Positions 1-8,602 are shown, counted from the first letter of the stretch. The stretch: DNA of 64,000 nucleotides from Sphingopyxis sp. DBS4 (GCF_024628865.1 NZ_CP102384.1:2863001-2927000), one strand, 5' to 3'. The notes: generated from the letters alone by a model not told the origin. A program made the numbers and translations.

Positions 1-813
1 AATCCGGGCGTCGACCTCCCCTATGTGGTGTCGCTCCCGACCTATGCCGCGACCGCCTGGTATCACAAGCGCGCCGGTGCGGGCCGCGACCTCGCCTCCT
101 GGCTCGCCGAGGCCGAGACCTTCGCAACCGGCGACTACACGCTCGCGCTGATGAAGGGCAACGACCTCTCCGATGCCGAGCGGCAGGCGGTCGCGACGAA
201 GCTCCACGCCTTCACCGGCCTCTCCGTCGACTATCTGCTGAGGACCAACCTCCGCATCGAATATGGCGCGCTGCAAAAGGAACTGCTCGCCGACAAGGGG
301 CTGACGACGGGCACGCTCGACACCCGCTTCACCGGCGCGACGCTCGATCCGTTGAGCAAGGTCGCGTCGAACGACCCGCAGGGCAGCGCGATCGGCGCGG
401 CGTATACGGCCGCCTTCAACGACTATGTGCGCGGCACGCTCGGCTATGGCGCGGGGACGCATTATGAGGGCGGGCTCGATGTCTATTCGAGCTGGGACTA
501 CAAGCACCGCCCGCCCGGCGCCGACCGCGCGCTGATCGCGCTCCCCAACGTCCTCCCCGACCTCGCGGTCGCGATGAAGCAGAATCCGAAGATGAAGCTG
601 CTCGTCACCGGCGGCTATTTCGACGTCTCGACCCCCTATTTCGCCGGGAAGTACGAACTGAGGCACCTTCCCGTCCCGAAGGAGCTCCAGGCAAACATCG
701 CCTATAAATATTATAGCTCGGGCCACATGGTCTATGTGAACCCCGCGCTGCTCGGCGAGATGCACAGCGACGTCGCCGACTTCATCCGGCGGACCGACGG
801 GATCGGCGAATAA
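1..813 (+). CDS. S10 family serine carboxypeptidase-like peptidase, C-terminal part (5' end outside window)
   Basis: The reading frame is open from the first base, so the gene starts upstream; 270 residues are visible. The fragment matches the C-terminal half of peptidase family S10. Two of the three catalytic residues are visible: Asp at fragment residue 208 in TGGYFDVSTPYF and His at residue 242 in SSGHMVY. The nucleophile Ser would lie upstream. S10 enzymes remove C-terminal residues from peptides and in bacteria are usually exported, but the signal region is not in view. The stop codon overlaps the start of the next small gene (TAATG). The family call is firm; the substrate is unknown. 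Confidence 0.9.
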   Translation, partial: NPGVDLPYVVSLPTYAATAWYHKRAGAGRDLASWLAEAETFATGDYTLALMKGNDLSDAERQAVATKLHAFTGLSVDYLLRTNLRIEYGALQKELLADKGLTTGTLDTRFTGATLDPLSKVASNDPQGSAIGAAYTAAFNDYVRGTLGYGAGTHYEGGLDVYSSWDYKHRPPGADRALIALPNVLPDLAVAMKQNPKMKLLVTGGYFDVSTPYFAGKYELRHLPVPKELQANIAYKYYSSGHMVYVNPALLGEMHSDVADFIRRTDGIGE

Positions 814-1184
814 TGCGGAGCTTTCCTCCTGCCCCCGACCTGCATTTCCTGATCGGAAAACAGTTGGGGCAGGTTTGTCTGGATCCCAATTCGGTCCAGC
901 TTCATTTCTGGAACGGCGGCGGCATCCATATCGACCATGACGTCGATCATGTGACGAAGAGCGGACAATCCTGCCGCTACGATTGCGCGGCCCACACGGG
1001 TCCGCCTCTCCTTCTCCATCGCCTGATCGCCCGAACCATCGCCTCGATCGACGTCGAACCGTTCCGCCTCGCGCTCCTATTCGACGACGGGCAGTGCCTG
1101 ATCCTCCATTCGGAAGAAAGCGCCTTCGAATGCGGCCATATTTGGCAAAGCGACGACGATGCTTCCGAGATGATCGTTTACTGA
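813..1184 (+). CDS. Unknown small protein, 123 aa
   Basis: The start codon overlaps the stop of the S10 peptidase by one base (TAATG), which suggests translational coupling. The protein has no signal peptide or membrane segment. It contains a beta-rich stretch with alternating hydrophobic residues (FLIGKQLGQVCLDPNSVQLHF), then an Asp/His-rich segment (IHIDHDVDH) and four cysteines. It looks like a small cytosolic fold such as a DUF6188-type protein, but that likeness is from memory and weak. Codon use matches its neighbours. I do not recognise a function. Confidence 0.6.
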   Translation: MRSFPPAPDLHFLIGKQLGQVCLDPNSVQLHFWNGGGIHIDHDVDHVTKSGQSCRYDCAAHTGPPLLLHRLIARTIASIDVEPFRLALLFDDGQCLILHSEESAFECGHIWQSDDDASEMIVY

Positions 1185-1237
1185 AACCGCCGACGCGCGG
1201 TGGCTTCGTCCGGCAGAGCAGCGGGATCGAATAATAT

Positions 1238-1325
1238 GTGTGTCCCCGCGAAGGCGGGGACCCAGAGCGTCAAGGACAGGGCACACGCTGTGTAACTCTG
1301 GGTCCCCGCCTTCGCGGGGACACAC
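1238..1325. repeat. Short inverted repeat (family A, CCCGCGAAGGCGGG type)
   Basis: Two arms, each itself a hairpin of the form GTCCCCGCGAAGGCGGGGAC, face each other across about 35 bases. The same family recurs at about 7.9, 10.6, 32.2, 43.0, 52.4, 53.6 and 62.9 kb, always between genes. Confidence 0.85.
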
Positions 1326-1367
1326 GGCAGCTTCATTAAAAACCGATCACGCCCTACAGCCCCACCC

Positions 1368-2270
1368 ATGCGCCCCGATTCGCCGTCCCCGCTGATCCCC
1401 TTTCTCGTAGCCTGCGCGGGGATCGCGACCTATTCGGCGATGGACGTGCTGATGAAGGGGCTGTCGATCGGCATCGGCGCCTATAACGCCGTGTTCTGGC
1501 GCACCGGCGCGGGCGCACTGCTCAGCGGGGCGCTCTATTTCGCGATGCGCCCCGCGATGCCCGACGCGCCGACGATGCGCATCCACGCGTGGCGCGCGCT
1601 GTTCGTCGCGGGGATGGCGATCACCTTCTTCTGGGCGCTCGCGCGGCTGCCGATGGCCGAAGCCATTGCGCTCGCCTTTGTCGCGCCGCTGCTGACGCTC
1701 TACATGGCGGCGATCTTCCTCGGCGAGAAGATCGGTCCGCGCTCGATCGCCGCTTCGATGCTCGGGCTGATCGGCGTGATCGTCATCGTCGCGGGCAAAC
1801 TCGGCGGCGGCGACTATGCGCCCGAAGCCTTATGGGCGGTCGGCGCGGTGTTCCTGTCGGCGGTCTTCTACGCCTACAACCTCATCCTCGCGCGGCGGCA
1901 GGCGAAGATGGCGGGGCCGATGGAGATCGCCTTCTTCCAGAATCTGTTCGTCACCCTGTTCCTTGCGCTCGGCGCGCCGTGGTTCGCCGTGGTGCCCGAC
2001 ACAAGCCATGCCCCGCCTATTCTCGGCGCCGCGACCTTGGCGACGATCTCGCTGCTGCTCCTGAGCTGGGCCTACGCCCGCGCCGAGGCGCAGATTCTCG
2101 CGACCACCGAATATACCGGCTTCCTCTGGGCGATGACCTTCGGCTGGGTCTTCTACAACGAGCCGGTCACCTGGCCGACGATCGCCGGCGCGCTGCTGAT
2201 CGTCGCCGCCTGCCTGATCGTCGCCCGCAAAACCCCGCACGGCGACCCGGTGGAACCGGCGGCGGCCTGA
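1368..2270 (+). CDS. EamA/DMT family transporter
   Basis: A 300-residue, strongly hydrophobic protein with about ten predicted membrane helices, arranged as two tandem EamA halves (roughly residues 10-145 and 155-290). The typical DMT signatures are present: FWRTGAGALL early in repeat one, EAIALAFVAPLLTLYMAAIFLGEKIG at its end, and the matching TEYTGFLWAMTFGWVFYNEP segment in repeat two. Members of this superfamily export or import metabolites across the inner membrane; substrate cannot be inferred from sequence. The gene stands alone between two repeat elements. Confidence 0.92.
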   Translation: MRPDSPSPLIPFLVACAGIATYSAMDVLMKGLSIGIGAYNAVFWRTGAGALLSGALYFAMRPAMPDAPTMRIHAWRALFVAGMAITFFWALARLPMAEAIALAFVAPLLTLYMAAIFLGEKIGPRSIAASMLGLIGVIVIVAGKLGGGDYAPEALWAVGAVFLSAVFYAYNLILARRQAKMAGPMEIAFFQNLFVTLFLALGAPWFAVVPDTSHAPPILGAATLATISLLLLSWAYARAEAQILATTEYTGFLWAMTFGWVFYNEPVTWPTIAGALLIVAACLIVARKTPHGDPVEPAAA

Positions 2271-2299
2271 TCCAAAAAATAGGGACAGTCCCTATTTAT

Positions 2300-2436
2300 C
2301 TCACACAAAGACACAAAGAGGGCGCGCACCGTCGCGGACGCATCCGATCGCCGCAGGCGATATTCGATAAGACGCTACGCGCGGGTGCCAGATCGGCACG
2401 AGCGGAAAAGCTGACCTCTTTGTGTCTTTGTGTGAG
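2300..2436. repeat. Inverted repeat with CACAAAGACACAAAG arms (family F)
   Basis: Perfect 21-bp inverted arms at 2300-2320 and 2416-2436 enclose 95 bases. A diverged relative with the same logic (CACGAAGGCACGAAG arms) lies at 32210-32274. The element sits between the convergent ends of the EamA transporter and sua5/tsaC genes. Confidence 0.85.
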
Positions 2437-2442
2437 ATATTT

Positions 2443-3402
2443 TCACACCGCCGCGCGCGCGAGCCGGTCGTTGATCGCCGCGCCCAGCCCCGCGTCGGGG
2501 ATCGCCGCAACCGCGATTCGCGGTTTCGCGCTCGCCGCGCCCGCGTGCAACGCATCGAAAAGCCGCGCCGCCGCCTCGACCGCATCGCCATCCGCGCTGA
2601 GCTGATAGTCGCCCGCGAGCCCGCCGAACCCGATCCCGAACTCGTCGGCCTCGAACCCGGCGGCATTGAGCCGCACCGGCTTGCCCGGCGCATAATGGCT
2701 CGCGAGCATCCCCGGCGCGACGACGTCGGCGCCCGCGCGGCCCGTCACCGCCAGCCCCGAAGCCTCCGCCAGCATCGCCGCAGTGACCGGCCCCGGCCGC
2801 AATATCTGCACCGCGCCGTCCGCCACCCGCGCGATCGTCGATTCGACCCCGGCGGTCGTCGCGCCGTCGTCGATCACCAGCGCGATCCGCCCGTCGAGGC
2901 TTGCGAGCACATGCTCCGCCCTGGTCGGGCTGATCCGCCCGCTCGCATTGGCGCTCGGCGCGGCGAGCGGCGCGCCGGTCGCTTCGAGCAGCGCCTGCAT
3001 CGCGCGGTGCCCCGGCACGCGCAGCGCGATCGTGCCCAGCCCCGCGGTCGCGATGTTCGCCACCGGGCAATCGTGGGTGCGCGGCACGACCAGCGTCAGC
3101 GGCCCCGGCCAGAAGGCCCCGGCCAGAGCCCGCTCCGTTTCGCCGAACACGCCCAGCTTCTCGGCCGCCGCCAGCGACGGCACATGGACGATCAGCGGGT
3201 TGAAATCGGGCCGCCCCTTTGCGGCATAGATGCGTGCGACCGCCGCCGAGTCGCGCGCATCGGCGGCAAGGCCATAGACCGTCTCGGTCGGCACCGCGAC
3301 CGGCAGCCCGCGCGCGATGCAGGCCGCCGCGCGCGAAATCGCGTCGGCGCCATAGGGACGGATTTCGGTCCCGGCGGGTTCGTTCGTTTGACCCTCGGCC
3401 AT
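2443..3402 (-). CDS. tsaC: L-threonylcarbamoyladenylate synthase (Sua5/YrdC/TsaC family)
   Basis: Makes threonylcarbamoyl-AMP from threonine, bicarbonate and ATP, the first step of t6A37 modification of ANN-decoding tRNAs. The 319-residue length indicates the long Sua5 type: a YrdC domain (about residues 15-205) and a C-terminal Sua5 domain (about 215-319). Diagnostic motifs are PTETVYGLAADA, KGRPDFNPLIVHV and SANASGRISPT. The start lies 51 bp from the divergent acyl-CoA dehydrogenase start, so the promoters must share that gap. Symbol tsaC or sua5 are both used for this form. Confidence 0.95.
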   Translation of the reverse strand: MAEGQTNEPAGTEIRPYGADAISRAAACIARGLPVAVPTETVYGLAADARDSAAVARIYAAKGRPDFNPLIVHVPSLAAAEKLGVFGETERALAGAFWPGPLTLVVPRTHDCPVANIATAGLGTIALRVPGHRAMQALLEATGAPLAAPSANASGRISPTRAEHVLASLDGRIALVIDDGATTAGVESTIARVADGAVQILRPGPVTAAMLAEASGLAVTGRAGADVVAPGMLASHYAPGKPVRLNAAGFEADEFGIGFGGLAGDYQLSADGDAVEAAARLFDALHAGAASAKPRIAVAAIPDAGLGAAINDRLARAAV

Positions 3403-3453
3403 GCCGCGCTATAGCGCCGCCTGCAACGGAATCACCAGGAAAGTCGGCACCCC

Positions 3454-5196
3454 ATGACCTACACGCCGCCCACCACCGAACAGCTTTTCGTCCTCGATCA
3501 CATTGCGCGCATCGACGCGATGGCGACCCACGAGAAATATGCCGCCGCGACCCCCGACATGGTCGAGGCGATCGTTACCGGAATCGGCGACTTCGCGGCG
3601 GAGGTCTACGCCCCGCTCAACCGTGTCGGCGACACGCAGAACCCCAAATGGCAGGACGGCAAGGTCACCATGCCCCCAGGCTTCAAGGAGGCTTACCGGC
3701 AGTTCGTCGAGGCGGGCTGGGGCAGCCTCGACGGCCCGTCCGAATATGGCGGACAGGACCTGCCCTTCACCCTCGCGACCGTGGTGATCGAGGCGCTGGG
3801 CACCGCCGACATGGGCTTCACCCTCTGCAACATCCTGACCCCCGGCGCGATCCACGCGCTAATGGCCTATGGCACCGAGGAACAGCGCCGGACCTGGCTC
3901 CCCAAGCTGATCACCGGCGCGTGGAACGGCACGATGAACCTCACCGAGCCGAGCGCGGGCAGCGACGTCGGCGCGCTCCGCTCGACCGCCGAAAAGATCA
4001 CCGAAGGCGAGCACGCCGGACTCTACAAGATCAAGGGCCAGAAGATCTTCATCACCTTCGGCGAGCACGATCTCACCGACAATATCGTCCACCTTGTCCT
4101 CGCCCGTACCCCCGGCGCGCCCGAGGGGACGCGCGGCATCTCGCTCTTCCTCGTCCCCAAATACCGCCTCGACGCCGATGGCAATCCGACGATCAGCAAC
4201 GGCGTCCATTGTGCCTCGATCGAACACAAGCTCGGCATCCACGGCTCGCCGACCGCGGTGATGGTTTATGGCGAGGGCGAGGATTGCCTCGGCGAGATCG
4301 TCGGCGACGAGATGGGCGGCATGAAGGCGATGTTCGTGATGATGAACAACGCCCGGCTGATGGTCGGCTGCCAGGGCGTCCAGATCGCCGAGCGCGCGAC
4401 CCAGCAGGCGCAGCGCTATGCCGCCGAGCGCGTCCAGTCGTCGCTCGCGGGTTCGGCCGACCGCGCCCCCGTGACGATCGAGCATCATCCCGACGTCAAG
4501 CGAATGCTGTGGCGGATGCGCGCACAGACCGAGGCCGCGCGTGCGCTGATCTATTATGCGTCGGCGCAGACCGATTTCGGCAAGCTCGGGGACGAGGCGG
4601 CGAAGCTGCGCGCCGACGTCCTCATTCCGCTCGCCAAGGCGCACGCGACCGACATCGGCTGCGAGGTGGCAAGCCTCGGCGTCCAGGTCCACGGCGGCAT
4701 GGGCTTCATCGAGGAAACCGGCGCCGCACAGCATTATCGCGACGCGCGCATCGCCCCGATCTACGAAGGCACCAACGGCATCCAGGCCGCCGACCTCGTC
4801 GGGCGCAAGCTCGGCCTCGCGGGCGGCGACGGGGTGCGTGCGCTGATCGACGACATCGCGCACGGCGCCCCCGATTTCCCGCAGCTCGCCGAGCTTGCCG
4901 AGACCTGCCGCCACGTCACCGACTGGCTCGAACAGGCCTCGACGCCCGACCGGCTCGCGGGCAGCTATCCCTATCTCACCATGCTCGCGACCGCGACCTG
5001 CGGCTGGCTGATGGCGACCCAGCATCGGGCGGCGAAGACCGCGCTCGACGCGGGCGAAGGCGACACCGTCTTCCTTGAAGCGAAAATCGCCTCGACCCGC
5101 TTCTACCTCGAACAGATCGTCCCGGCGGCCGTCGGTCTCGCCGCCTCGGCGCTCGCCGGCGACGCGGCGCTCGCGCCGCTGCCGGCGATCGCCTGA
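3454..5196 (+). CDS. Acyl-CoA dehydrogenase, long form (DmdC-like)
   Basis: FAD-dependent dehydrogenase of 580 residues, longer than the classical ~390-residue enzymes; it matches the class with an extra N-terminal helical domain and a C-terminal acyl-CoA dehydrogenase-like extension, often annotated DmdC or FadE-like. The FAD/substrate segment MNLTEPSAGSDVGAL and the C-terminal IYEGTNGIQ motif with the probable catalytic Glu438 are present. It oxidises acyl-CoA to enoyl-CoA in fatty acid or branched thioester degradation; the exact acyl chain is unknown. Divergent from tsaC. Confidence 0.93.
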   Translation: MTYTPPTTEQLFVLDHIARIDAMATHEKYAAATPDMVEAIVTGIGDFAAEVYAPLNRVGDTQNPKWQDGKVTMPPGFKEAYRQFVEAGWGSLDGPSEYGGQDLPFTLATVVIEALGTADMGFTLCNILTPGAIHALMAYGTEEQRRTWLPKLITGAWNGTMNLTEPSAGSDVGALRSTAEKITEGEHAGLYKIKGQKIFITFGEHDLTDNIVHLVLARTPGAPEGTRGISLFLVPKYRLDADGNPTISNGVHCASIEHKLGIHGSPTAVMVYGEGEDCLGEIVGDEMGGMKAMFVMMNNARLMVGCQGVQIAERATQQAQRYAAERVQSSLAGSADRAPVTIEHHPDVKRMLWRMRAQTEAARALIYYASAQTDFGKLGDEAAKLRADVLIPLAKAHATDIGCEVASLGVQVHGGMGFIEETGAAQHYRDARIAPIYEGTNGIQAADLVGRKLGLAGGDGVRALIDDIAHGAPDFPQLAELAETCRHVTDWLEQASTPDRLAGSYPYLTMLATATCGWLMATQHRAAKTALDAGEGDTVFLEAKIASTRFYLEQIVPAAVGLAASALAGDAALAPLPAIA

Positions 5197-5254
5197 AGAC
5201 AGCGGAAATCCTTGCCCTCTCGCACAATGCGAGGGGGCAGGATCGGGGCCATGA

Positions 5255-5270
5255 TTAACGCAATGATAAC
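5255..5270 (+). promoter_or_regulatory. Candidate CtrA-binding site
   Basis: TTAA, seven bases, then ATAAC: one mismatch from the TTAA-N7-TTAA CtrA consensus known from Caulobacter. It lies about 42 bp upstream of the chosen GTG start of the EAL-domain gene. sciP, which encodes a CtrA antagonist, is also in this window. This is an inference from motif match only. Confidence 0.4.
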
Positions 5271-5311
5271 CAAGTCGGGATAGATGCATCCGGCAATTGC
5301 CGGAGACCTGC

Positions 5312-7603
5312 GTGCCCAAGCTCGGACAGAAGATGATCGTCAGCTGGCGTACGCTTGCGCTGTCGCTTCTGCTCAGCATCATCGTGGGCATCAGCGGCGC
5401 GGGCGAACTGCCCGATCGGCTGATCGCCAGCCTCACCAGCCAGTTCGCCTATCGCAACGTTTCGGGCGACATCGTCGTCGTCGGCGTCGACGACCGCACG
5501 CTTGGTGCCTCACGCGGCGGCGAATTCTCGCGGCGCGACCATGCCGCGCTGATCCGCGCGATCGACCGGGCGCACGCGAAACGGCTGTTCATCGATTTCG
5601 ATTATCAGCGGCCCGACGATTATGGCGGCCTCAAAAGCATCACCGCCGCAGTACGCGCGATGGGCAAACGCGCCGTACTCGGCGTCCCGACGCGCTCGGT
5701 GCCCGGGTCCGATCGAGTCGTTACCATCTTTCCCGACCCGTCGTTCGGCAAGCAGGCTGCCCAGGCAAGCCTCGCGTGGGAATATCAGATCTGGCAGGTC
5801 TGGGACGTACCGCTGATGTACGATGCCGAGGGACGTCTATTGCCGAGCTTCGCCGCAGTGCTCGCCAACAAGTCGGGCGACCGGCCGAGCGTCTTCCGGA
5901 TCGACTTTTCCTACCGCACAGACAGCATCAAGCAATATAGCGCAATCGACGTGATCCGCGGGAAAGTGGGCGCACGCGAACTCGCCGGCAAGGACGTGAT
6001 CTTCGCGCCCACGGCCTCGCGACTCTCCGACGGCCATTATCTCCCGGGCCATGATCTGGTGCCGGGGGCCTATATTCATCTCATCGCGGGTGAGACGCTG
6101 CGCCGTGGCAATCCCGTCAATCTCAGCTGGTCGCCGGCGCTCGGCTTCGCCGTCCTCATGACAATGCCGCTGCTGCTCGCGGGCCGCAGCCGTCGCTTCA
6201 GCTTCGTCGGCCTCGGCGTAGCGGCGGCGCTCATCGTCGCAAAGGCGATACTTTCGTCGCAACTCGTCACCATCTCGGTGGGCGCGGGTTTCTTCTACCT
6301 CATGGTCATCGGCGCTAATGTCTCGCGCACGCGCCGCCGCGACTCCGCACAGCGCGAAAACCCCATCTCGGGCCTTCCCAATTTCGAGGCTTTGCGCAGT
6401 CAGGCCCCCTTCGGCAGCGCGACGGTCATCGCCGCCAAGGTCGTCAATTTCGAAGATCTCGCCGCCTTCATTCCCGGCGACGGCATCGGCAAGCTCGTCG
6501 AGCAGGTCACCCGCCGCCTCCAGCTCGCCTCGCAGGGCACGGTGCTGCATCATGACCTCGACGGCACCTTCGCCTGGCTCGTTCCCTATTATCAGCACAG
6601 CCAGATCGAGGGGCAGCTCGCGGGCCTTGCCGCGCTGTTCAACGCGCCGCTGACGATCGGCGAGCTTCGCGTCGACGTCGCCATCGCCTTCGGCGTCAAC
6701 GACGAGTTCGAGGGCTCGAACGCCCAGCGCCTGGCCGCCGCGCTCGTCGCCGCCGAAAAGTCGATCCGCACCCGCTCGCTGTGGACCAAATATACGCCGC
6801 GGCAAAAGGACGATGCCGGCTGGCAATTGTCCTTCCATTCGCAGCTCGAGGATGCCCTGTCGGGCGGCGACATCTGGGTCGCTTTCCAGCCGCAATATGC
6901 GATCGCGACCAAGGAGCTCGTCGGGGTCGAGGCGCTTGCGCGCTGGACGCACCCGACGCGCGGCCCGATCCCACCCGACGAATTCATCGTCCAGGCCGAA
7001 AGGAGCCAGGACATCTATCGCCTCACGCTGTTCGTGATGGATCAGGCGATCCGCTCGGCGGCCGACCTTCACCAGCGCGGGCTTGATATCCATATGTCGG
7101 TCAACCTATCGGCAACCCTGCTCGACCACAGCGACCTCGTGGGGACGATCCGCGTGATGCTGACCGCGCATCACTTGCCTGCCGAGAAATTGACGATCGA
7201 GATCACCGAAACCGCGCAGATCGAAAACAGTCGTCAGGCGAAGCAAACGCTCGCACAGCTCCGCCGCGCCGGCATCCGCCTGTCGATCGACGATTATGGT
7301 ACCGGCCAGTCGAATCTCGAATATCTGACCGAGATCGAAGCCGACGAAATCAAGATCGACAAGCGATTCGTGATGACGATGCGCGATTCGCAGCGGAACC
7401 TCGAAGTCGTCAAGTCGACGATCGATCTGGCGCACCGTCTGGGCGCCGTCGCGGTCGCCGAAGGCATCGAGGACGCGCCGACGCTCGCGCTTCTGGGCCA
7501 GTTGGGCTGCGATGTCGGTCAAGGATATCTGCTTGGAAAACCCCAGCTATTTACCGAATTGGTGAATAGCCTCTCCGCTTCCCCCCACAGCCGCACCGCC
7601 TGA
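5312..7603 (+). CDS. CHASE2-degenerate GGDEF-EAL cyclic-di-GMP phosphodiesterase
   Basis: A 763-residue membrane protein. An N-terminal membrane helix is followed by an extracytoplasmic CHASE2-like sensor (about residues 30-270), two or three membrane helices (about 275-345), a GGDEF-family domain (about 355-495) whose active motif is replaced by DLDGTFAW (about 415-422), and a C-terminal EAL domain (about 515-750). EAL catalytic residues are retained: Glu540 in VEALARW, NLSA, ITETAQ, Asp660-Asp661 in DDYGTG, IKIDKRF, EGIED and QGYLLGKP. It should hydrolyse c-di-GMP to pGpG with no cyclase activity. I chose GTG at 5312 because GGAG sits six bases before it; a TTG at 5297 is the longer alternative. 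Confidence 0.92.
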   Translation: MPKLGQKMIVSWRTLALSLLLSIIVGISGAGELPDRLIASLTSQFAYRNVSGDIVVVGVDDRTLGASRGGEFSRRDHAALIRAIDRAHAKRLFIDFDYQRPDDYGGLKSITAAVRAMGKRAVLGVPTRSVPGSDRVVTIFPDPSFGKQAAQASLAWEYQIWQVWDVPLMYDAEGRLLPSFAAVLANKSGDRPSVFRIDFSYRTDSIKQYSAIDVIRGKVGARELAGKDVIFAPTASRLSDGHYLPGHDLVPGAYIHLIAGETLRRGNPVNLSWSPALGFAVLMTMPLLLAGRSRRFSFVGLGVAAALIVAKAILSSQLVTISVGAGFFYLMVIGANVSRTRRRDSAQRENPISGLPNFEALRSQAPFGSATVIAAKVVNFEDLAAFIPGDGIGKLVEQVTRRLQLASQGTVLHHDLDGTFAWLVPYYQHSQIEGQLAGLAALFNAPLTIGELRVDVAIAFGVNDEFEGSNAQRLAAALVAAEKSIRTRSLWTKYTPRQKDDAGWQLSFHSQLEDALSGGDIWVAFQPQYAIATKELVGVEALARWTHPTRGPIPPDEFIVQAERSQDIYRLTLFVMDQAIRSAADLHQRGLDIHMSVNLSATLLDHSDLVGTIRVMLTAHHLPAEKLTIEITETAQIENSRQAKQTLAQLRRAGIRLSIDDYGTGQSNLEYLTEIEADEIKIDKRFVMTMRDSQRNLEVVKSTIDLAHRLGAVAVAEGIEDAPTLALLGQLGCDVGQGYLLGKPQLFTELVNSLSASPHSRTA

Positions 7604-7722
7604 CTGCCAGATTGGCAGCAATCGTCCGTGCGGGATTATAGTTAAGACTCGATTTACCTTGTCTATTAAGGTATATGCTCCGTTAACTGTTCCTCGTGGG
7701 CAGTGCCAACAGGAGATCTGAC

Positions 7723-7785
7723 ATGGGTTGGTTCTGGAAGTTCCTGGGTGGCGGCGGCACCGGTAGCGGTGGCGGCTCGGCCTAA
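7723..7785 (+). CDS. Candidate 20-residue small protein gene
   Basis: ATG at 7723 is preceded by AGGAG with a seven-base spacer, a strong ribosome site. The 20-codon frame encodes an aromatic N-terminus (MGWFWKFL) followed by a Gly/Ser/Thr tail (GGGGTGSGGGSA) and ends in TAA. A rho-independent terminator follows 21 bases later. Nothing else in the 119 bases after the upstream EAL gene competes for this ribosome site. The N-terminus could dip into a membrane interface. No known family is recognised. The case rests on the coherent ribosome-site, frame and terminator arrangement; expression is not shown. Confidence 0.6.
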   Translation: MGWFWKFLGGGGTGSGGGSA

Positions 7786-7806
7786 CCTGGACACAAAATC
7801 AGAAAA

Positions 7807-7835
7807 GGGCTCCGGACGTGTCCGGGGCCCTTTTT
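7807..7835 (+). terminator. Rho-independent terminator after the 20-codon gene
   Basis: Stem GGGCTCCGGA / TCCGGGGCCC (7807-7816 with 7821-7830, one T-G pair), CGTG loop, then five T. Confidence 0.9.
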
Positions 7836-7906
7836 CTTTGCCGATTCGAGGATACAAACCCGACCGAGGACCGCATTGGGGCGGGAGGCCGCCCCTTCCT
7901 AACTTT

Positions 7907-7985
7907 CGTCATTCCCGCGAAGGCGGGAACCCAGAGCGCGCGTCGGCTGACTCCTCACTGGGTTCCCGCTTTCGCGGGAATGACG
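7907..7985. repeat. Short inverted repeat (family A)
   Basis: Arms of the CATTCCCGCGAAGGCGGGAA type face each other; ends are CGTCATTCCC and GGGAATGACG. Confidence 0.85.
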
Positions 7986-8020
7986 AAGGTAAGAGATGCT
8001 GCGCGCGACTTTCAGACTCT

Positions 8021-8118
8021 CGTCATCCCGGACTTGATCCGGGATCCATTCATCCAGCGCTGAGAAAATAGATCCCGGATCAAGTCTGTCCCGAGCCTGT
8101 CGAAGGTCGGGAATGACG
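8021..8118. repeat. Short inverted repeat (family B, GGACTTGATCCGGGATC type) with a family G piece
   Basis: The left arm is a hairpin CCCGGACTTGATCCGGG; the right arm carries GATCCCGGATCAAGTC and then a CCTGTCGAAGG piece that belongs to another repeat family (see 29797-29881). It ends in AATGACG. The arms are therefore a mosaic of two families. Confidence 0.75.
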
Positions 8119-8354
8119 GTGAAGGATAGCACCGCCACCCCCGAAGCCCGCCATCTTCACATGGCGTTTTGCAACCTTCCACTGCCCCCCGCGGCCGGGA
8201 TCGGCGTTGCGACCGACGCCGCATTTTATCCTTTCGCGCCGCAACGGCCCAAGCCCCTAGGAAAAGCGCGGTTGGGGCCGTGGAATGCCTTTTTCCAGCG
8301 GTGAACCGAATCAAATTATCGACGAGTTGAGTCCTCAATCTGTCATTTACCGTC
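8119..8354. other. Non-coding stretch without recognised features
   Basis: Between the repeat and the nrdA promoter I see no gene with a ribosome site or convincing codon use. Two weak frames cross it but run through repeats and are rejected. Confidence 0.5.
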
Positions 8355-8383
8355 TTGCATCGGCGCGCCGACGTGGCACTATA
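8355..8383 (+). promoter_or_regulatory. Candidate housekeeping promoter for nrdAB
   Basis: TTGCAT (8355-8360), 17 bases, then ACTATA (8378-8383) is a good sigma-70-type match. Transcription would begin near 8390 and give a leader of about 210 nt before nrdA. Confidence 0.5.
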
Positions 8384-8389
8384 GGTGGT

Positions 8390-8602
8390 GGGTCGACCAC
8401 GGGGGCACCCCAAGAAATAGTATCGGACTGAAAGTGGCGGATTTCCGTCGCCCATGAGCCATGGGCACGGGAAAACTCTCTGTGCGCCGAAAATAAGTGC
8501 CCCCGGGGACGCGTTTAGATGCTAGGATCGGGGCTTCGCCCTGAGTCGAACAAGACAGGAACATATGCGCCGCGGCGCATAGGCAATATGAGGGCGAGTT
8601 AG
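8390..8602 (+). ncRNA. Structured 5' leader upstream of nrdA (candidate cis-regulatory RNA)
   Basis: The leader can form a closing stem of nine perfect pairs (CGGGGGCAC at 8400-8408 with GTGCCCCCG at 8497-8505). Inside it, 8450-8456 and 8460-8466 form a seven-pair hairpin (GCCCATG / CATGGGC), and GGCGGA at 8436-8441 can pair with bases near 8444-8452. No conserved cobalamin-riboswitch boxes, NrdR boxes or known leader motif were recognised. It may regulate dNTP synthesis, but this is inference from potential folding and position. Confidence 0.4.

Noticed and set aside
8012..8455. 147-codon minus-strand frame before nrdA
   Set aside because: It runs through family B/G repeats and the candidate leader, and has no ribosome site.
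8390..8602. Cobalamin riboswitch before nrdA
   Set aside because: The conserved GCCACTG-type and other B12-box sequences are not seen, and the enzyme is class Ia, which does not use cobalamin.
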